From positions 216,810-280,809 of the forward strand of contig JACDOD010000002.1 of assembly GCA_017656265.1 (NCBI GenBank): a stretch of DNA of 64,000 nucleotides. Direction: 5' to 3'. A program made the position numbers and the translations under genes. The stretch is from Bacillaceae bacterium (GTDB lineage: Bacteria > Bacillota > Bacilli > Bacillales > Alkalibacillaceae). Below are positions 35,516 to 44,991 of this stretch, one piece after another. Under the pieces are notes generated by a model. The model was not told where the DNA came from. It saw only the letters and a list, made by a program, of their open reading frames with translations, and did not search any database. Position 1 is the stretch's first letter. The number at the start of each line of letters is the position of its first letter.

Positions 35516-35816
35516 ATGAGCACGAAAACAAGTGATACACTATTTTACAGTCAACTGCTGAGTATAGTGAATATCATTTTTCACATTTGGATTATCCTTT
35601 TGGCTGTAGGTTTCTTCATGGAATGCAGTCTCTTTACGGGTACGATTATGGCTTTGTTATCATTACTTTTGATCAGGGGGCTATGTATTCTTCTAATTGA
35701 CGTTATGTAGAAACCTCTTTCGTTGCCTAACAGTTTAAAAGGAATCCATTGATCACAAACCTGGAGACTCTATTTGTATTTATATCCATCATCGTTTGGT
35801 TACAGGAACAGATCTA
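35516..35816 (+). pseudogene. broken paralogue of the membrane protein at 44344
   Basis: The frame IIFHIWIILLAVGFFMECSL and LLLIRGLCILLIDVM matches VLFNIWILLLAIGFFTEKEW and LFLIRSVFLLLHDVM of the 44344 protein. TAG at 35708-35710 stops it; the homology continues in another frame as LITNLETLFVFISIIVWL (compare TITNIHTFLVFFILII). The N-terminal half is missing. A decayed duplicate. Confidence 0.75.
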
Positions 35817-35880
35817 ATGCTTTGACACTATCCAGGCAAAAGATCTTATTTTTGAAGATTGGTAGACAGGGATGATGAAA

Positions 35881-36498
35881 ATGGGAGATTTGTTGTTAAC
35901 TTCAAATGGATTATATACAGATGATATTAAAGAACAGTTTGTGCAGCTCGTTGGCTACAATCTATCTTCGGTTCGAGCGGCTATTATTACGACTGCTTCA
36001 CCGGAGAAGGAGCGGAACAAACATGCAATAAAAGCCATAAATGATTTTGTCATGTTAGGTATTCAAACAGTGGACTTTATTGATATTGAATTTGATTCGC
36101 CCGAGTTGTTGAACAATTATCAGGTTATTTATATCAATGGGGGAAACCCATATATGTTATTATATCATTTGAAGAACAGCGGAGCAGATAAAGTATTCAA
36201 TCAGGTGGCAAACAAAAAATCGATCATAGTTGGAGCAAGTGCTGGAGCGATGGTTCTGGGCCCTCATATTCAAATTGTGAATCATTTTACTCCGTGGATG
36301 AATGAATTGAACGTAAATGACTTTAGGGGGTTGGAGTTAACAGATAAAATTGTGTTTCCCCATTACGATCGTGAAGATTTATTTCCGAAAGCTGATGGAA
36401 AAACCATTGAGGAACGAATTCGATTCTTTGAGCAGATGAATAATTGTAATATATGCCGTTTGAAAGATCATGAGTTTATCTGGGAGCAGGTAGAATAA
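35881..36498 (+). CDS. peptidase S51-like (type 1 glutamine amidotransferase fold)
   Basis: About 205 residues. Opens MGDLLLTSNGL; YINGGNPYMLLYHL and the nucleophile elbow VGASAGAMVLG with Ser120 match the peptidase E/S51 family (aspartyl dipeptidase or cyanophycinase relatives); FPHYDRED is the expected downstream segment. ATG 35881 is chosen over 35872/35875 on spacing from ACAGGGATG; all give nearly the same protein. Confidence 0.83.
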   Translation: MGDLLLTSNGLYTDDIKEQFVQLVGYNLSSVRAAIITTASPEKERNKHAIKAINDFVMLGIQTVDFIDIEFDSPELLNNYQVIYINGGNPYMLLYHLKNSGADKVFNQVANKKSIIVGASAGAMVLGPHIQIVNHFTPWMNELNVNDFRGLELTDKIVFPHYDREDLFPKADGKTIEERIRFFEQMNNCNICRLKDHEFIWEQVE

Positions 36499-36648
36499 AA
36501 TCATTGAGAATTGTTTCCATTGGGAAGTTCCGGGTACTGCTTCATCCAAGTTGCTCAATAGGTATTTTGATATATTTCTCGTTGCTATCCTTGTGTGCTT
36601 GATAATTGAACTCAAATTGACTGCAGAAAGATATGAATCCCATTTGAT

Positions 36649-37896
36649 TTATTCCGCTTGCAACAATAATTCATAACTCTCCGGGATTTTATTTAGTTTA
36701 GCTACAGGAGACATAAGTAATATAATGATCGTAATAGCAAATCCGGCTGAAAATATAAATAAAGTTAACTTCAATCCTATTAGTTCACCTAATGCTCCTC
36801 CTAAAAGCGCTCCTATTGGCATTAGCCCACGAGAGATAAATCTATTACTTGAATTTACCCTTCCTAATAGGTGATTAGGGGTGATTGATTGCCTCAGACT
36901 AACTTGTGTAATGAAATAAACTGTACTGCCAATACTAGAAAATAATTGCCCTAAACATAATACTCCAAACGTCAACCAAAAATATAAATTGGATGGGATA
37001 CTTGGAACAGCTAATGAACCCAATATCATTAATATACATGAGTATATTAATGATTTACCTAATCCGACTATTTTAATTAGTTTGTTTGCTATAAAGGAGC
37101 CAAATAATGCTCCAACACTTCCTAATCCCAATATCAACCCCAAGGAGGAGGAAGAAATATGTAAAGTGTCTACTAAATACAAGATATAAATAGCTCCAAA
37201 AGCACTTCCACAGAAGTTAAGAACAGCAGTACATAACGTGATTGATCTAAAAATAGGCTCCTTGAAAATGACAAGTATACCTTCTTTAATTGACTTAAAT
37301 ATTTTCTTATTCTTAGATATCGAACTAATTTTTTCTTCGGACTTAATTCGTTTAATTAGGGTGGCTGAGACAATAAAACTGATTGAATCTATTAATATTG
37401 CAAACGGAGCTGTGAAAATTGATATTAGGATACCAGCTAAAGAAGGACCAGCAATACTAGATATTGAGCGACTTGCCTCAAGCTTACTATTTGCAGATGA
37501 GATTTCTGTTTGTTTCACTATAGAAGGGATATAAGATAAATAAGCCAACTCAAAGATCATACTACTTGTAGCGGTTAAAAATATTACAGCATACAAAAAG
37601 TATATATTTAGTATTTCGAGAACATGCATAACAGGGATGATGAGCAGCAATATTGCTGATATGATATTTGTAAAAAATAAAAATGGCTTCCTTTTTGTGC
37701 GGTCTATCCATAACCCTGCAAACAAACTGAATAGGAAAAAAGGAAGAGTGCTCATTGCTAGGAGAATTCCCATTTCAATGGAGTTAGCGTTTAAAACAGA
37801 TACTGCAGTAATCGGTATGGCTAATATTGAGATTTGGGATCCAAAAAGAGAAATAGTTTGACTAAACCAAAAATAATTAAAGTTTCTGTTTATCAA
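36649..37896 (-). CDS. MFS efflux protein (macrolide-efflux type)
   Basis: 415 residues, 12 predicted spans, in the branch that includes Mef-type drug exporters: FWFSQTISLFGSQISILAIP at the N-terminus, LWIDRTKRKP in loop 2-3, and LLGRVNSSNRFISRGLMPIG in the second half. Substrate unknown. TTG start at 37896 follows AAAGGAAA. Markedly AT-rich (Ile/Lys/Asn codons), unlike the conserved genes, consistent with transfer. Confidence 0.83.
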   Translation of the reverse strand: MINRNFNYFWFSQTISLFGSQISILAIPITAVSVLNANSIEMGILLAMSTLPFFLFSLFAGLWIDRTKRKPFLFFTNIISAILLLIIPVMHVLEILNIYFLYAVIFLTATSSMIFELAYLSYIPSIVKQTEISSANSKLEASRSISSIAGPSLAGILISIFTAPFAILIDSISFIVSATLIKRIKSEEKISSISKNKKIFKSIKEGILVIFKEPIFRSITLCTAVLNFCGSAFGAIYILYLVDTLHISSSSLGLILGLGSVGALFGSFIANKLIKIVGLGKSLIYSCILMILGSLAVPSIPSNLYFWLTFGVLCLGQLFSSIGSTVYFITQVSLRQSITPNHLLGRVNSSNRFISRGLMPIGALLGGALGELIGLKLTLFIFSAGFAITIIILLMSPVAKLNKIPESYELLLQAE

Positions 37897-38061
37897 GTGA
37901 ATTTTCCTTTCTTTTTTAAACGTCTATAATAGCTATAAAATATGAAAATATTTTCAATAAAATATTACCATAATATAGGAATAATACAATTATACCAATA
38001 TTAACAGAAACACGCGGTTGTCCCTGACAAAAAGAGGACAGCTCTCTGTACTTTCTTGAGG

Positions 38062-38188
38062 CAAATGACGAAGGTGTCTCAGAGAAACGCCTTCTCCACT
38101 TGTACTGAAGGCATTTGAATGATCAAAATAGGAATATAAGGCCATGATGATGTATATGATGATATCTGGGAAATCAAAAAATCATAAA
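38062..38188 (+). pseudogene. decayed 3' fragment of the Nudix gene at 33651
   Basis: CTTCTCCACTTGTACTGAAG and GGCATTTGAATG align with 34050-34080 of the intact gene, followed by AAAATAGGAATAT and a diverged end; frame is lost. The rest of 37897-38305 is AT-rich and shows nothing else. Confidence 0.85.
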
Positions 38189-38305
38189 TAATAGAATACG
38201 CATCACTGTATTGCAAAACAAGCCAATTAATGGTTTAATATGGAAAACAGGACTGCAATTCTTGGACATCGTTCAGGGATGACTTTTTGTTATGGAGGGT
38301 TAGCT

Positions 38306-38746
38306 ATGAGGCTGCTCAATTCCACCATTTTGTTTATTATACTTCTGGCTGGCTGTTCAAGCTTCAGTCCATCCTTTTCAGGCGATGGAGAGGGAAAGGT
38401 CTGGGCCGATACAGATGTTTCAAAGATTACAATTAAAACAGCGGACCCAGAAAAAACAATAAATTTAACCAATAAAATAGTTATTCAAAATATCGTAGAA
38501 GGGATCAATCAGGCTCCTGAAACTCTGGAAGATCACGTCAATGGCGAATATTTGGGAAGAATACAGATACAAAATTTCGGTTCAATCGATTTATTTTATT
38601 CGAAAAAAGATGGAAAAATTTATTTAGTGTCTTTTAAAGGTCAAAAGGAAATTTTGTCATCGGATGAGTTAGTTCATTTTTTTGCAGAAAATCCTGATTT
38701 AACAGAAAACCAGGTTTCTAGCGATGTTGATGGAATCAATCAATAA
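38306..38746 (+). CDS. lipoprotein of unknown function
   Basis: 146 residues; signal peptide with lipobox LLAGC (Cys17). Mature domain: VSKITIKTADPEKTINLTNK, GEYLGRIQIQNFGSIDLFYS, KIYLVSFKGQKEILSSDE. No family recognised. ATG 38306 follows TGGAGGG; the upstream frame start 38240 would precede the signal peptide by 22 residues. Confidence 0.72.
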   Translation: MRLLNSTILFIILLAGCSSFSPSFSGDGEGKVWADTDVSKITIKTADPEKTINLTNKIVIQNIVEGINQAPETLEDHVNGEYLGRIQIQNFGSIDLFYSKKDGKIYLVSFKGQKEILSSDELVHFFAENPDLTENQVSSDVDGINQ

Positions 38747-38771
38747 AAAAGGGGGTCCTTGCTCTAACCAT

Positions 38772-38798
38772 ACTGCTCTATGTAGGGCAGTTTTTTTA
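38772..38798 (+). terminator. terminator after the lipoprotein gene
   Basis: ACTGCTCTA / TAGGGCAGT with a 2-base loop region and seven T. Confidence 0.8.
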
Positions 38799-38933
38799 TC
38801 GTTTGCAGAACACTCCCTTCATTTATGAAATCTTTGCTTATCAATAAGAAATCATAGGGGAATAGAGTTTTTTTGAGAACTTAAATACTGTCTCGGGGAG
38901 ATCTGAAATGAAATTGGATATGGAGCTGCTGTC

Positions 38934-39491
38934 ATGAACAGATTTGTCTTTATGACCGTCGGAAAAACCCATAGCGGAAAAACGACATTTGCAAAATCCT
39001 TAGAAAAACAATTGTCCAACTCCGTGGTAATTGACCAGGATCATCAGGCTCAATTCCTCAACACGTTTTACCCGGCATTATTGCCGAAACAGGGGCCAAA
39101 TAAAATCAAATATGCCCTCACCCAGACCATTGTGGACTATGCGGTTCGTGAAACCAATCACCATCTTATTGTATGCAATTCTAACCTCAATCGGCAGGAT
39201 CGAATCAAGTGGCTTGAATACTATCGTTGTAAAGGGTTTACCCGTGTTTTGGTGCATTTTGATTTGCCTGATGATGTTCTTGAGGAGCGGGTTGGGAAAA
39301 GTAAGCGCAGCAAAAACATTTTTAGAGTGCCCATCTCCTATCAAGAACTGCTCGCAAGACAACAAGAGCTGATGAATGAGGGAAGTGCAAATTTTCCTCG
39401 AGAAGATGAAGCCGATCATTTGTTGGTGATTCAAAATCCAGATGAAGTTGAGTCGGTTATTGGCAAGATTATCAAACTAGTAAAAGGTTAA
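38934..39491 (+). CDS. P-loop ATPase/kinase-like protein
   Basis: 185 residues. Walker A GKTHSGKTT (10-18), VVIDQDHQAQF after strand 2, and a lid-like VGKSKRSKNIFRVPIS. Fits the small AAA_33/zeta-toxin-like kinases that phosphorylate small molecules or nucleotides; no Walker B Asp is obvious. ATG 38934. Function not deducible. Confidence 0.7.
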   Translation: MNRFVFMTVGKTHSGKTTFAKSLEKQLSNSVVIDQDHQAQFLNTFYPALLPKQGPNKIKYALTQTIVDYAVRETNHHLIVCNSNLNRQDRIKWLEYYRCKGFTRVLVHFDLPDDVLEERVGKSKRSKNIFRVPISYQELLARQQELMNEGSANFPREDEADHLLVIQNPDEVESVIGKIIKLVKG

Positions 39492-39556
39492 GGAGAATTT
39501 ATATGTTCACATTCAGGCAGTTCTAAGATTTTTTAACAGAGATAGGGGGTTCGTGG

Positions 39557-39921
39557 ATGAAAGTCAAAAATGTTGTGATCGTATTATCCATTGGTATAAA
39601 TATTGTGCTGGGCGTTTCGTTTTATAATGAGACAGCTAAAAAAGACCCAGTTGACGTTGGGCTCGCTTTCAAAGAAGCCGTTAGAGTCGAGGATTATTCA
39701 CTGGCCAGAACACTTATAGCGGAAGGGAGAAATGAACAAATACCGGAACATATTTTAGAAAAGGTACATGAAATCATGAGCCCTGGCGCGAGTTTCCATA
39801 CATATGAATTATTAGCCTTTGATAACGGAGAGAGGTGCTGCTTCAGTTAACTACGGACCAGACATATGAAATTCAGGATATTGTCCTTGCTCCGGAAGAA
39901 CTGAAGTCTGTTTTTAAGTAG
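39557..39921 (+). pseudogene. frameshifted gene for a small membrane-anchored protein
   Basis: ATG 39557 after AGGGGG gives a 97-residue protein with an N-terminal anchor that ends abnormally at NGERCCFS. Shifting frame at about 39830 continues VLLQLTTDQTYEIQDIVLAP and EELKSVFK to TAG 39919-39921. One base missing near GAGAGGTGCTG would restore a 121-residue protein. Either real decay or a sequence error. Similar in design to the next gene. Confidence 0.65.
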
Positions 39922-39980
39922 ATTCTTTTTAATTAAAGGCAAGTTTATAAGAGTAGAAGTTTATGGAGGGGATGGAGTTC

Positions 39981-40374
39981 ATGATTAATCGAGGGCTTAT
40001 TATTCTCATTGGCTGGTTATTGTTTTTAACTGCCTGTAATCAGCAGGAAAGTTCAAGCATAAAAGACTTTTATCCGTCCATTCATGCAGAGGAACTTATA
40101 CTAAAAAAGGATTATGAATCCTTTCAGGAAATGCTCTCTGACAGTTCTAAGCAGGACATCAATGAAACCGATTTTCCGAAAATTGGAGGAACGAGTCAGT
40201 AAGAATATTAATGAACACCCAGGCTCGTCCATTCTCAGATTTGAGGTGATTGATTATCATGGTGGAGATTTGTTGCTGATTATGTTTATTGAAGAAAAAG
40301 GGAAACCAAAGATTACAGATATCAAAATTATACCTGGTGATCAAAAGGATGAACTGTTAAATTGGCTGCGATGA
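39981..40374 (+). pseudogene. frameshifted lipoprotein gene
   Basis: ATG 39981 after GGATGGAG; lipobox FLTAC (Cys19), then 73 residues ending in DFPKIGGTSQ. Homologous-looking sequence continues in the next frame: EERVSKNINEHPGSSILRFE and GKPKITDIKIIPGDQKDELL to 40374. The breakpoint is near 40180. Same organisation as the gene at 39557 (short N-terminal helix, helical stretch, beta-rich end), suggesting paralogues. Confidence 0.65.
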
Positions 40375-40422
40375 AATTTAAATAATAAAATGCAAATAAG
40401 CCATTTATTTGAGGTAAACTAT

Positions 40423-40518
40423 ATGAAATGGGAAGATGTACAGCAGGCATTTCCTGGACAGTGGGTTTTGATTGAGGCTGTTAGAGCGTATACCGATGAA
40501 AAAAGTGAACGTATATAG
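40423..40518 (+). pseudogene. truncated small hypothetical gene
   Basis: MKWEDVQQAFPGQWVLIEAV then RAYTDEKSERI and a stop at codon 32. Looks like the N-terminus of a conserved small Bacillus protein of about 70-80 residues (KWE..R..YP..W..VEA pattern). The rest of 40375-40736 shows no gene. Confidence 0.5.
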
Positions 40519-40736
40519 GTTCTGGAAGCGCAGTTATTTCATCTGATTTGGCCCGCAAATCCTCCTCATTATATATTCGCGTTCAAAATTACTTCAACAT
40601 GTTTTGCCTCCTCATATAGGTTATTAACTTCTTTTCTTCCAAAAAGATCTGTAAATTATAGAGAAACAATAAAGGGAACATACCGACTTTTATAGAAAAT
40701 TTTATTAGGAAATATTTACAAAATGGTGGGAGTGGC

Positions 40737-41576
40737 ATGTGGACAAGGAAAATGGTTTCTACCGAACGGGGAAATTTTGAAGTTTTTGTGTGTGGAAAAG
40801 GAGAGCCTTTATGCGTTACTCACTTATACAGTGAGTTCAATGAGCGGGGGGATTATTTTTCGGATCGGTTTGTTCATCAGTTTACGGTTTATCTTGTAAA
40901 CCTGAAAGAAACGGGGGCCTCCAGCCGGGTGAAGGATGATAACGAATTAAGCATGAAAGAAACCGTCAAAGATCTGGAGGCTTTGAGGAAAGCTTTGAAC
41001 GTTGGGAAATGGGGATTTGCCGGGCATTCTACCGGAGGCATGATCGGTCTCGTTTATGGGTCATCATACCCGGAATCGTTGACAAAACTGATGGTTGGTG
41101 GGGCAGCGGCATCCAGGGAGTATATGGAACATCCAGGGAGCATATACAGTAGAAAAAATCCGCTGAATCCAAGACTGAAAGAAATTTTTTCAATCTTGAA
41201 ATCAAAGGAAGCATCAAAAGAGGAAAAAGCAAAAGCGGGCAGAGAATGGACAGAGATGTCTTTGCATCAGCCGGAAAAGTTTGATGAATATTATGCAAAG
41301 CCCAGCAGCGGAAGAGTAGTGAACAGAAGGCTGGACTATTATTCTTTTCAGGAGCTTCCTGAATACGATATTAGAGATGATATTCAAAACATTGGCGTCC
41401 CTACCATCGTTTACTGCGGCCGGCATGATGCCCAATGTCCGCTTGATTGTTCAAAAGAAATCCACGATTTAATCCCGGAATCAAAGCTATATGTTTTTGA
41501 ACACAGCAACCATGTGCCGTTTCTGGAAGAACAGGAATTATTTGATCAAATGGTGGCTGATTTTAGCCGGCTGTAG
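40737..41576 (+). CDS. alpha/beta hydrolase
   Basis: 279 residues. Nucleophile elbow GHSTGG (Ser98), Asp in YCGRHDAQCP and His in EHSNHVPFLEE form a full triad. Divergent oxyanion loop (VTHLYSEF in place of HGGPG). Esterase or aminopeptidase type; substrate unknown. GTG/ATG region: ATG 40737 follows GGTGGGAGTG. Monocistronic; a repeat copy follows. Confidence 0.85.
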   Translation: MWTRKMVSTERGNFEVFVCGKGEPLCVTHLYSEFNERGDYFSDRFVHQFTVYLVNLKETGASSRVKDDNELSMKETVKDLEALRKALNVGKWGFAGHSTGGMIGLVYGSSYPESLTKLMVGGAAASREYMEHPGSIYSRKNPLNPRLKEIFSILKSKEASKEEKAKAGREWTEMSLHQPEKFDEYYAKPSSGRVVNRRLDYYSFQELPEYDIRDDIQNIGVPTIVYCGRHDAQCPLDCSKEIHDLIPESKLYVFEHSNHVPFLEEQELFDQMVADFSRL

Positions 41577-41587
41577 GAGAGAGTGTG

Positions 41588-41644
41588 TTCGACAAAATAT
41601 AACAAAAACCGAGCAAAACTGACAAGTGACAGGCACCTGTCGAA
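41588..41644 (+). repeat. long-form dispersed repeat copy
   Basis: TTCGACAAAATATAACAAAA at the left, then TGACAAGTGACAGGCACC (41620-41637) and TGTCGAA (41638-41644); ends TTCGACA/TGTCGAA are inverted. The same tail occurs at 2336-2360. Confidence 0.8.
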
Positions 41645-41717
41645 TACGTCGGAAGCAAATTAGAAGGATGCATCGTCTAATAATTACCAGAAATCTTTTC
41701 CAGGGGGTGTTTTTCGG

Positions 41718-43190
41718 ATGAAGAGGTTATGTATGGCTTTTACGGCAATGTTGTTCGTTTTTGTCATGGGCTGCACAGAGGGGCAGGATACAGCAGAAAC
41801 TCAGCAGCCGGATAAGTCACAGGAAGAAAGGGAAGAAAAAAAGAGTGAAAGTGGAGAAAACGGAGAAAATCAGGACAATGAGACACACCAGCCAGTGGAT
41901 CAGGATCAGGAAACAGAAAAACCTCAGGCAGACACTTTTAGCGCCAATATTACAACAATTCAACTGGAAGATGAGACTAAGCTGAAGTCACCGAGAAGAA
42001 TTATAGTGTCTTCCGCTAAATCCCATCAATTCTCTGTTCAATTTCTTAAGCCTGTAAATCAAAAAAGCGTGGAGGAACAGCTGGAATCAAAGCTCCCTGA
42101 TCAAACGGAATTTAGCTGGGCGGATGATCAGCACCTTAAACTAAAAATACCTCCAATTGAATGGAGTGGAACGTTTGAAAGAGAATTCACCATTGATGTT
42201 AACGGTGCGTTGACAGCTTCTGGAAAGAAAATGGTGGACCAGGACACTTTTAGCATTATCCTATCCGAGCCGAGACAGCTCTGGGGATACTCTTTAAACT
42301 CCGAACCTAAAAAGCTCAGTTCCTTTGACCGATATTTTTTTAATATAGAGCCTCTAAATCAGGATACGTTTATTTTGCATCGGTCGGTCGGATATTGTGA
42401 GTGTGACCGGGAATATGATCATTCCACTTATCTGTATGAGACAGGGAAGGAACCTGTTTATTATCCAGAAGGAATCCAGAGCAACTTGCTTACGGATGAG
42501 CCTTTTATCGTCGATCCAAGGGGATTCTTTTTGCCTGGAGATTCCCCGAATTTTGATCCTGAGACCCGGTATCGGATCGAGCCTAATGGATTTGTTGGCG
42601 GTGCAAAAGTGTTAGGTGACGGGGAAAACCTGGTGATGGCAGTCGGTGAAAGTGAAAAGGATCAACCTCTGGACCTTGTTATTCTCCATATGCCCACAGG
42701 AAAAGAGGAGGTTTTTGAGGATGTGATTCCAGGTATAAGGTCTAACCAGATTCATGGAGGCCCTGAACCCGTTATATTTAGTGCTGTGTCTGAAAATAAG
42801 ATTGCCTTCACAGCACAAGGCGATCCGGTCAGCAGTCTATATCTTTTTGATATGGGAAATGGATCTGCGGAAGAGGTTCAAACCACCTTTGCTCCTTATT
42901 TTAATCGAGTGTTTTCAGCCGACGGAACATATCGATTTGTTTATAATGAAGGAATATACAAAGGTGATGAGCTTGTAAAACCGCTAAATCAAGGTGAATT
43001 TATCTGGAGTTCTCAAGGAAATCAGTTTATTTACCAAAAATCGGTAGACTACGAAAATAATATTGACGAGTATGTTCTAGCTTCTGTATCACCTGAAAAG
43101 GAATATTCGTTTACTATCAGACTGCATGAAGAAGTGGTTGGATTTACTCCAGATAATGGCAGTTTAATTGTGATGAAGCAAGCAGATTAA
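41718..43190 (+). CDS. large lipoprotein with Ig-like and propeller-like regions
   Basis: 490 residues; lipobox VMGC (Cys19), an acidic Gln/Glu-rich linker (about 22-70), then an SbsA-type Ig-like segment (SVQFLKPVNQKSVEEQLESK, FSWADDQHLKLKIPP) and repeated beta-strand blocks (ENKIAFTAQGDPVSSLYLFD) suggesting a beta-propeller. Probably on the outer membrane face; function unknown. ATG 41718 follows CCAGGGGGTG. Confidence 0.75.
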   Translation: MKRLCMAFTAMLFVFVMGCTEGQDTAETQQPDKSQEEREEKKSESGENGENQDNETHQPVDQDQETEKPQADTFSANITTIQLEDETKLKSPRRIIVSSAKSHQFSVQFLKPVNQKSVEEQLESKLPDQTEFSWADDQHLKLKIPPIEWSGTFEREFTIDVNGALTASGKKMVDQDTFSIILSEPRQLWGYSLNSEPKKLSSFDRYFFNIEPLNQDTFILHRSVGYCECDREYDHSTYLYETGKEPVYYPEGIQSNLLTDEPFIVDPRGFFLPGDSPNFDPETRYRIEPNGFVGGAKVLGDGENLVMAVGESEKDQPLDLVILHMPTGKEEVFEDVIPGIRSNQIHGGPEPVIFSAVSENKIAFTAQGDPVSSLYLFDMGNGSAEEVQTTFAPYFNRVFSADGTYRFVYNEGIYKGDELVKPLNQGEFIWSSQGNQFIYQKSVDYENNIDEYVLASVSPEKEYSFTIRLHEEVVGFTPDNGSLIVMKQAD

Positions 43191-43241
43191 AGTATCAGGA
43201 AACATTTCGCAGGTTTTGAAACAGCAAAGGTGGTCTTGAAC

Positions 43242-43982
43242 ATGGAACCTATTATTCACGGGATCATACTGGCTTTTGGATTAATATTGCCACTAGGTGC
43301 GCAAAATGTGTTTGTCTTTAATCAGGGAGCGGTGCAAAGCCCCCTGATCAGGGCACTCCCTGTTGTGCTGACGGCTGCTTTATGTGATACGTTGCTGATT
43401 ACCCTGGCGGTGCTGGGAGTATCGGTCATTGTTCTGACGTTCGCCTGGCTGAAGCTGACCATTTTTGCTATTGGATTTTTCTTTTTGCTTTATCTTGGCT
43501 GGAGCATCTGGCACAGCGATCCTTCTGTCGATCATGATACAGAGCATCAGATGAGCATGAAGCAGCAGATTTTGTTTGCTATGTCCGTTTCTCTACTGAA
43601 CCCTCATGCCATTTTGGATACGATAGGCGTGATTGGAACCAGCTCTCTGAGTTATTCAGGAACAGACAAACTGGCCTTCAGCCTCGCGTGCATACTTGTC
43701 TCCTGGCTATGGTTTGTTTTTCTGGCTGTTTCCGGACACCTTGTTGGAAAGGTGGATACACAGGGTCTGTGGATCAAAAGGTTAAATAAAATTTCAGCAA
43801 TAATTATCTGGGGAGTTGGATTATATATTGGTCGTCAGGTATTGTCTTTACTGGGAACAGGTGAAGTTGCAGCGGTCATTTCTTTGGGTGTTATCTTTAT
43901 GTTGTTTCTGATGAGTTTTAAGGTGTCAGAGAGCAAAAAAGCACAAAATCAGGAATTGAATCATGACTATAAAGGAAATTAA
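43242..43982 (+). CDS. LysE-family amino acid exporter
   Basis: 246 residues, about six spans. LysE signature at the N-terminus ILAFGLILPLGAQNVFVFNQ and LNPHAILDTIGVIG in the second half match LysE/ArgO exporters of basic amino acids. ATG 43242 is 8-9 bases after AAAGGTGG; the GTG at 43230 overlaps it. Monocistronic. Confidence 0.88.
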   Translation: MEPIIHGIILAFGLILPLGAQNVFVFNQGAVQSPLIRALPVVLTAALCDTLLITLAVLGVSVIVLTFAWLKLTIFAIGFFFLLYLGWSIWHSDPSVDHDTEHQMSMKQQILFAMSVSLLNPHAILDTIGVIGTSSLSYSGTDKLAFSLACILVSWLWFVFLAVSGHLVGKVDTQGLWIKRLNKISAIIIWGVGLYIGRQVLSLLGTGEVAAVISLGVIFMLFLMSFKVSESKKAQNQELNHDYKGN

Positions 43983-44070
43983 AAAAGGACCGGCTGTATT
44001 CCCTATGATTCCATAAAATCTGGTAAAATAAAGGAAATGCTTGAGAAACTTAAAAAAGTGGGGTATTTGC

Positions 44071-44247
44071 ATGGAAACATTCGGGAGAGGCTGTTTTTAT
44101 ATTATTGTTGGGATAGCTGTACTAATGCTGCTTGCCATCGTAACCCAGAGTCATATTAATATACCTTTCTTCATCGCGATTCCATTGATTATTTTAGCCT
44201 TCTGGGTGGCTAAAAAGAAAACCGATGAGAAAAGGGATGAGGAGTGA
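44071..44247 (+). CDS. small membrane protein
   Basis: 58 residues: two hydrophobic helices (about 7-27 and 31-47) and a charged C-terminal tail KKKTDEKRDEE. ATG 44071 (METFGRG) follows GTGGGG. A TGGTAAAAT extended -10 lies at 44021-44029. No family recognised; own terminator. Confidence 0.6.
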   Translation: METFGRGCFYIIVGIAVLMLLAIVTQSHINIPFFIAIPLIILAFWVAKKKTDEKRDEE

Positions 44248-44253
44248 AAAATT

Positions 44254-44283
44254 GGACGCCTGACAGGAGAGGGCGTCTTTTTT
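44254..44283 (+). terminator. terminator after the small membrane protein
   Basis: GGACGCC / GGGCGTC stem followed by TTTTTT. Confidence 0.8.
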
Positions 44284-44292
44284 GCTGGCATC

Positions 44293-44304
44293 TTATGGTA
44301 AAAT
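44293..44304 (+). promoter_or_regulatory. extended -10 promoter
   Basis: TTATGGTAAAAT about 40 bases before ATG 44344. Confidence 0.5.
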
Positions 44305-44343
44305 AAGGATGAAGGAAAAAAGTGACAATAGCGGGTGTTTAAA

Positions 44344-44946
44344 ATGACCGAAGGAACGATTATTTTTGGCTGGATAGGTATTCTTATGTACATTTCTGTT
44401 TTTCTATTTGCCCAAAAATTATTGAAAAAAGGAGAAACTGCTCTTCTTCACCTATTGATTTGTTTTGTGTTTATATGTTGGCTTCCCATTCCATTAAATA
44501 TCTATTTTTTAGCTCAAAGTCAAACCTTTCTCTTCAGTGTTGTTTTTGGGTATGTGTTTATGATTATGCTGATTATTACTCTGGCATTTCAAACAAGTCA
44601 TTTAGCTTATAGCAATAAGCAGAGTAGAACAGAGCTATGGAATGAGAGGGATGCCTGGATGCTCAAAGGGATGTTAGGGGACATATATGAGAATTTGGTG
44701 AATGTCCTATTTAATATATGGATTCTTCTCCTCGCCATAGGCTTTTTCACTGAAAAAGAATGGATGATGGGAGTGCTGATGACTGTTTTTGGGCTGTTCC
44801 TGATTAGAAGTGTATTTCTTTTATTACACGATGTTATGGCAAAGCCAAACTCTTTTTTGGGTATTTTTAAAAAGAATCCCACCATCACAAATATCCATAC
44901 ATTTCTTGTGTTTTTCATATTGATTATACGATTGACTATTTTGTAA
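44344..44946 (+). CDS. polytopic membrane protein of unknown function
   Basis: 200 residues, about five hydrophobic segments, with a charged middle SNKQSRTELWNERDAW. No family recognised. ATG 44344 after GCGGGTG. Its C-terminal half has a broken paralogue at 35516-35816, including a conserved promoter box, so the family has been duplicated. Confidence 0.65.
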   Translation: MTEGTIIFGWIGILMYISVFLFAQKLLKKGETALLHLLICFVFICWLPIPLNIYFLAQSQTFLFSVVFGYVFMIMLIITLAFQTSHLAYSNKQSRTELWNERDAWMLKGMLGDIYENLVNVLFNIWILLLAIGFFTEKEWMMGVLMTVFGLFLIRSVFLLLHDVMAKPNSFLGIFKKNPTITNIHTFLVFFILIIRLTIL

Positions 44947-44991
44947 CAAAATTGGGCTACTATCTTAAAAAATCAAAAAGGATGATTTAGC

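Noticed and set aside
36499..36648. Hydrophobic frame after the S51 peptidase (LNRYFDIFLVAILVCLIIEL)
   Set aside because: No start or ribosome binding site and it runs into the opposite MFS gene; may be chance.
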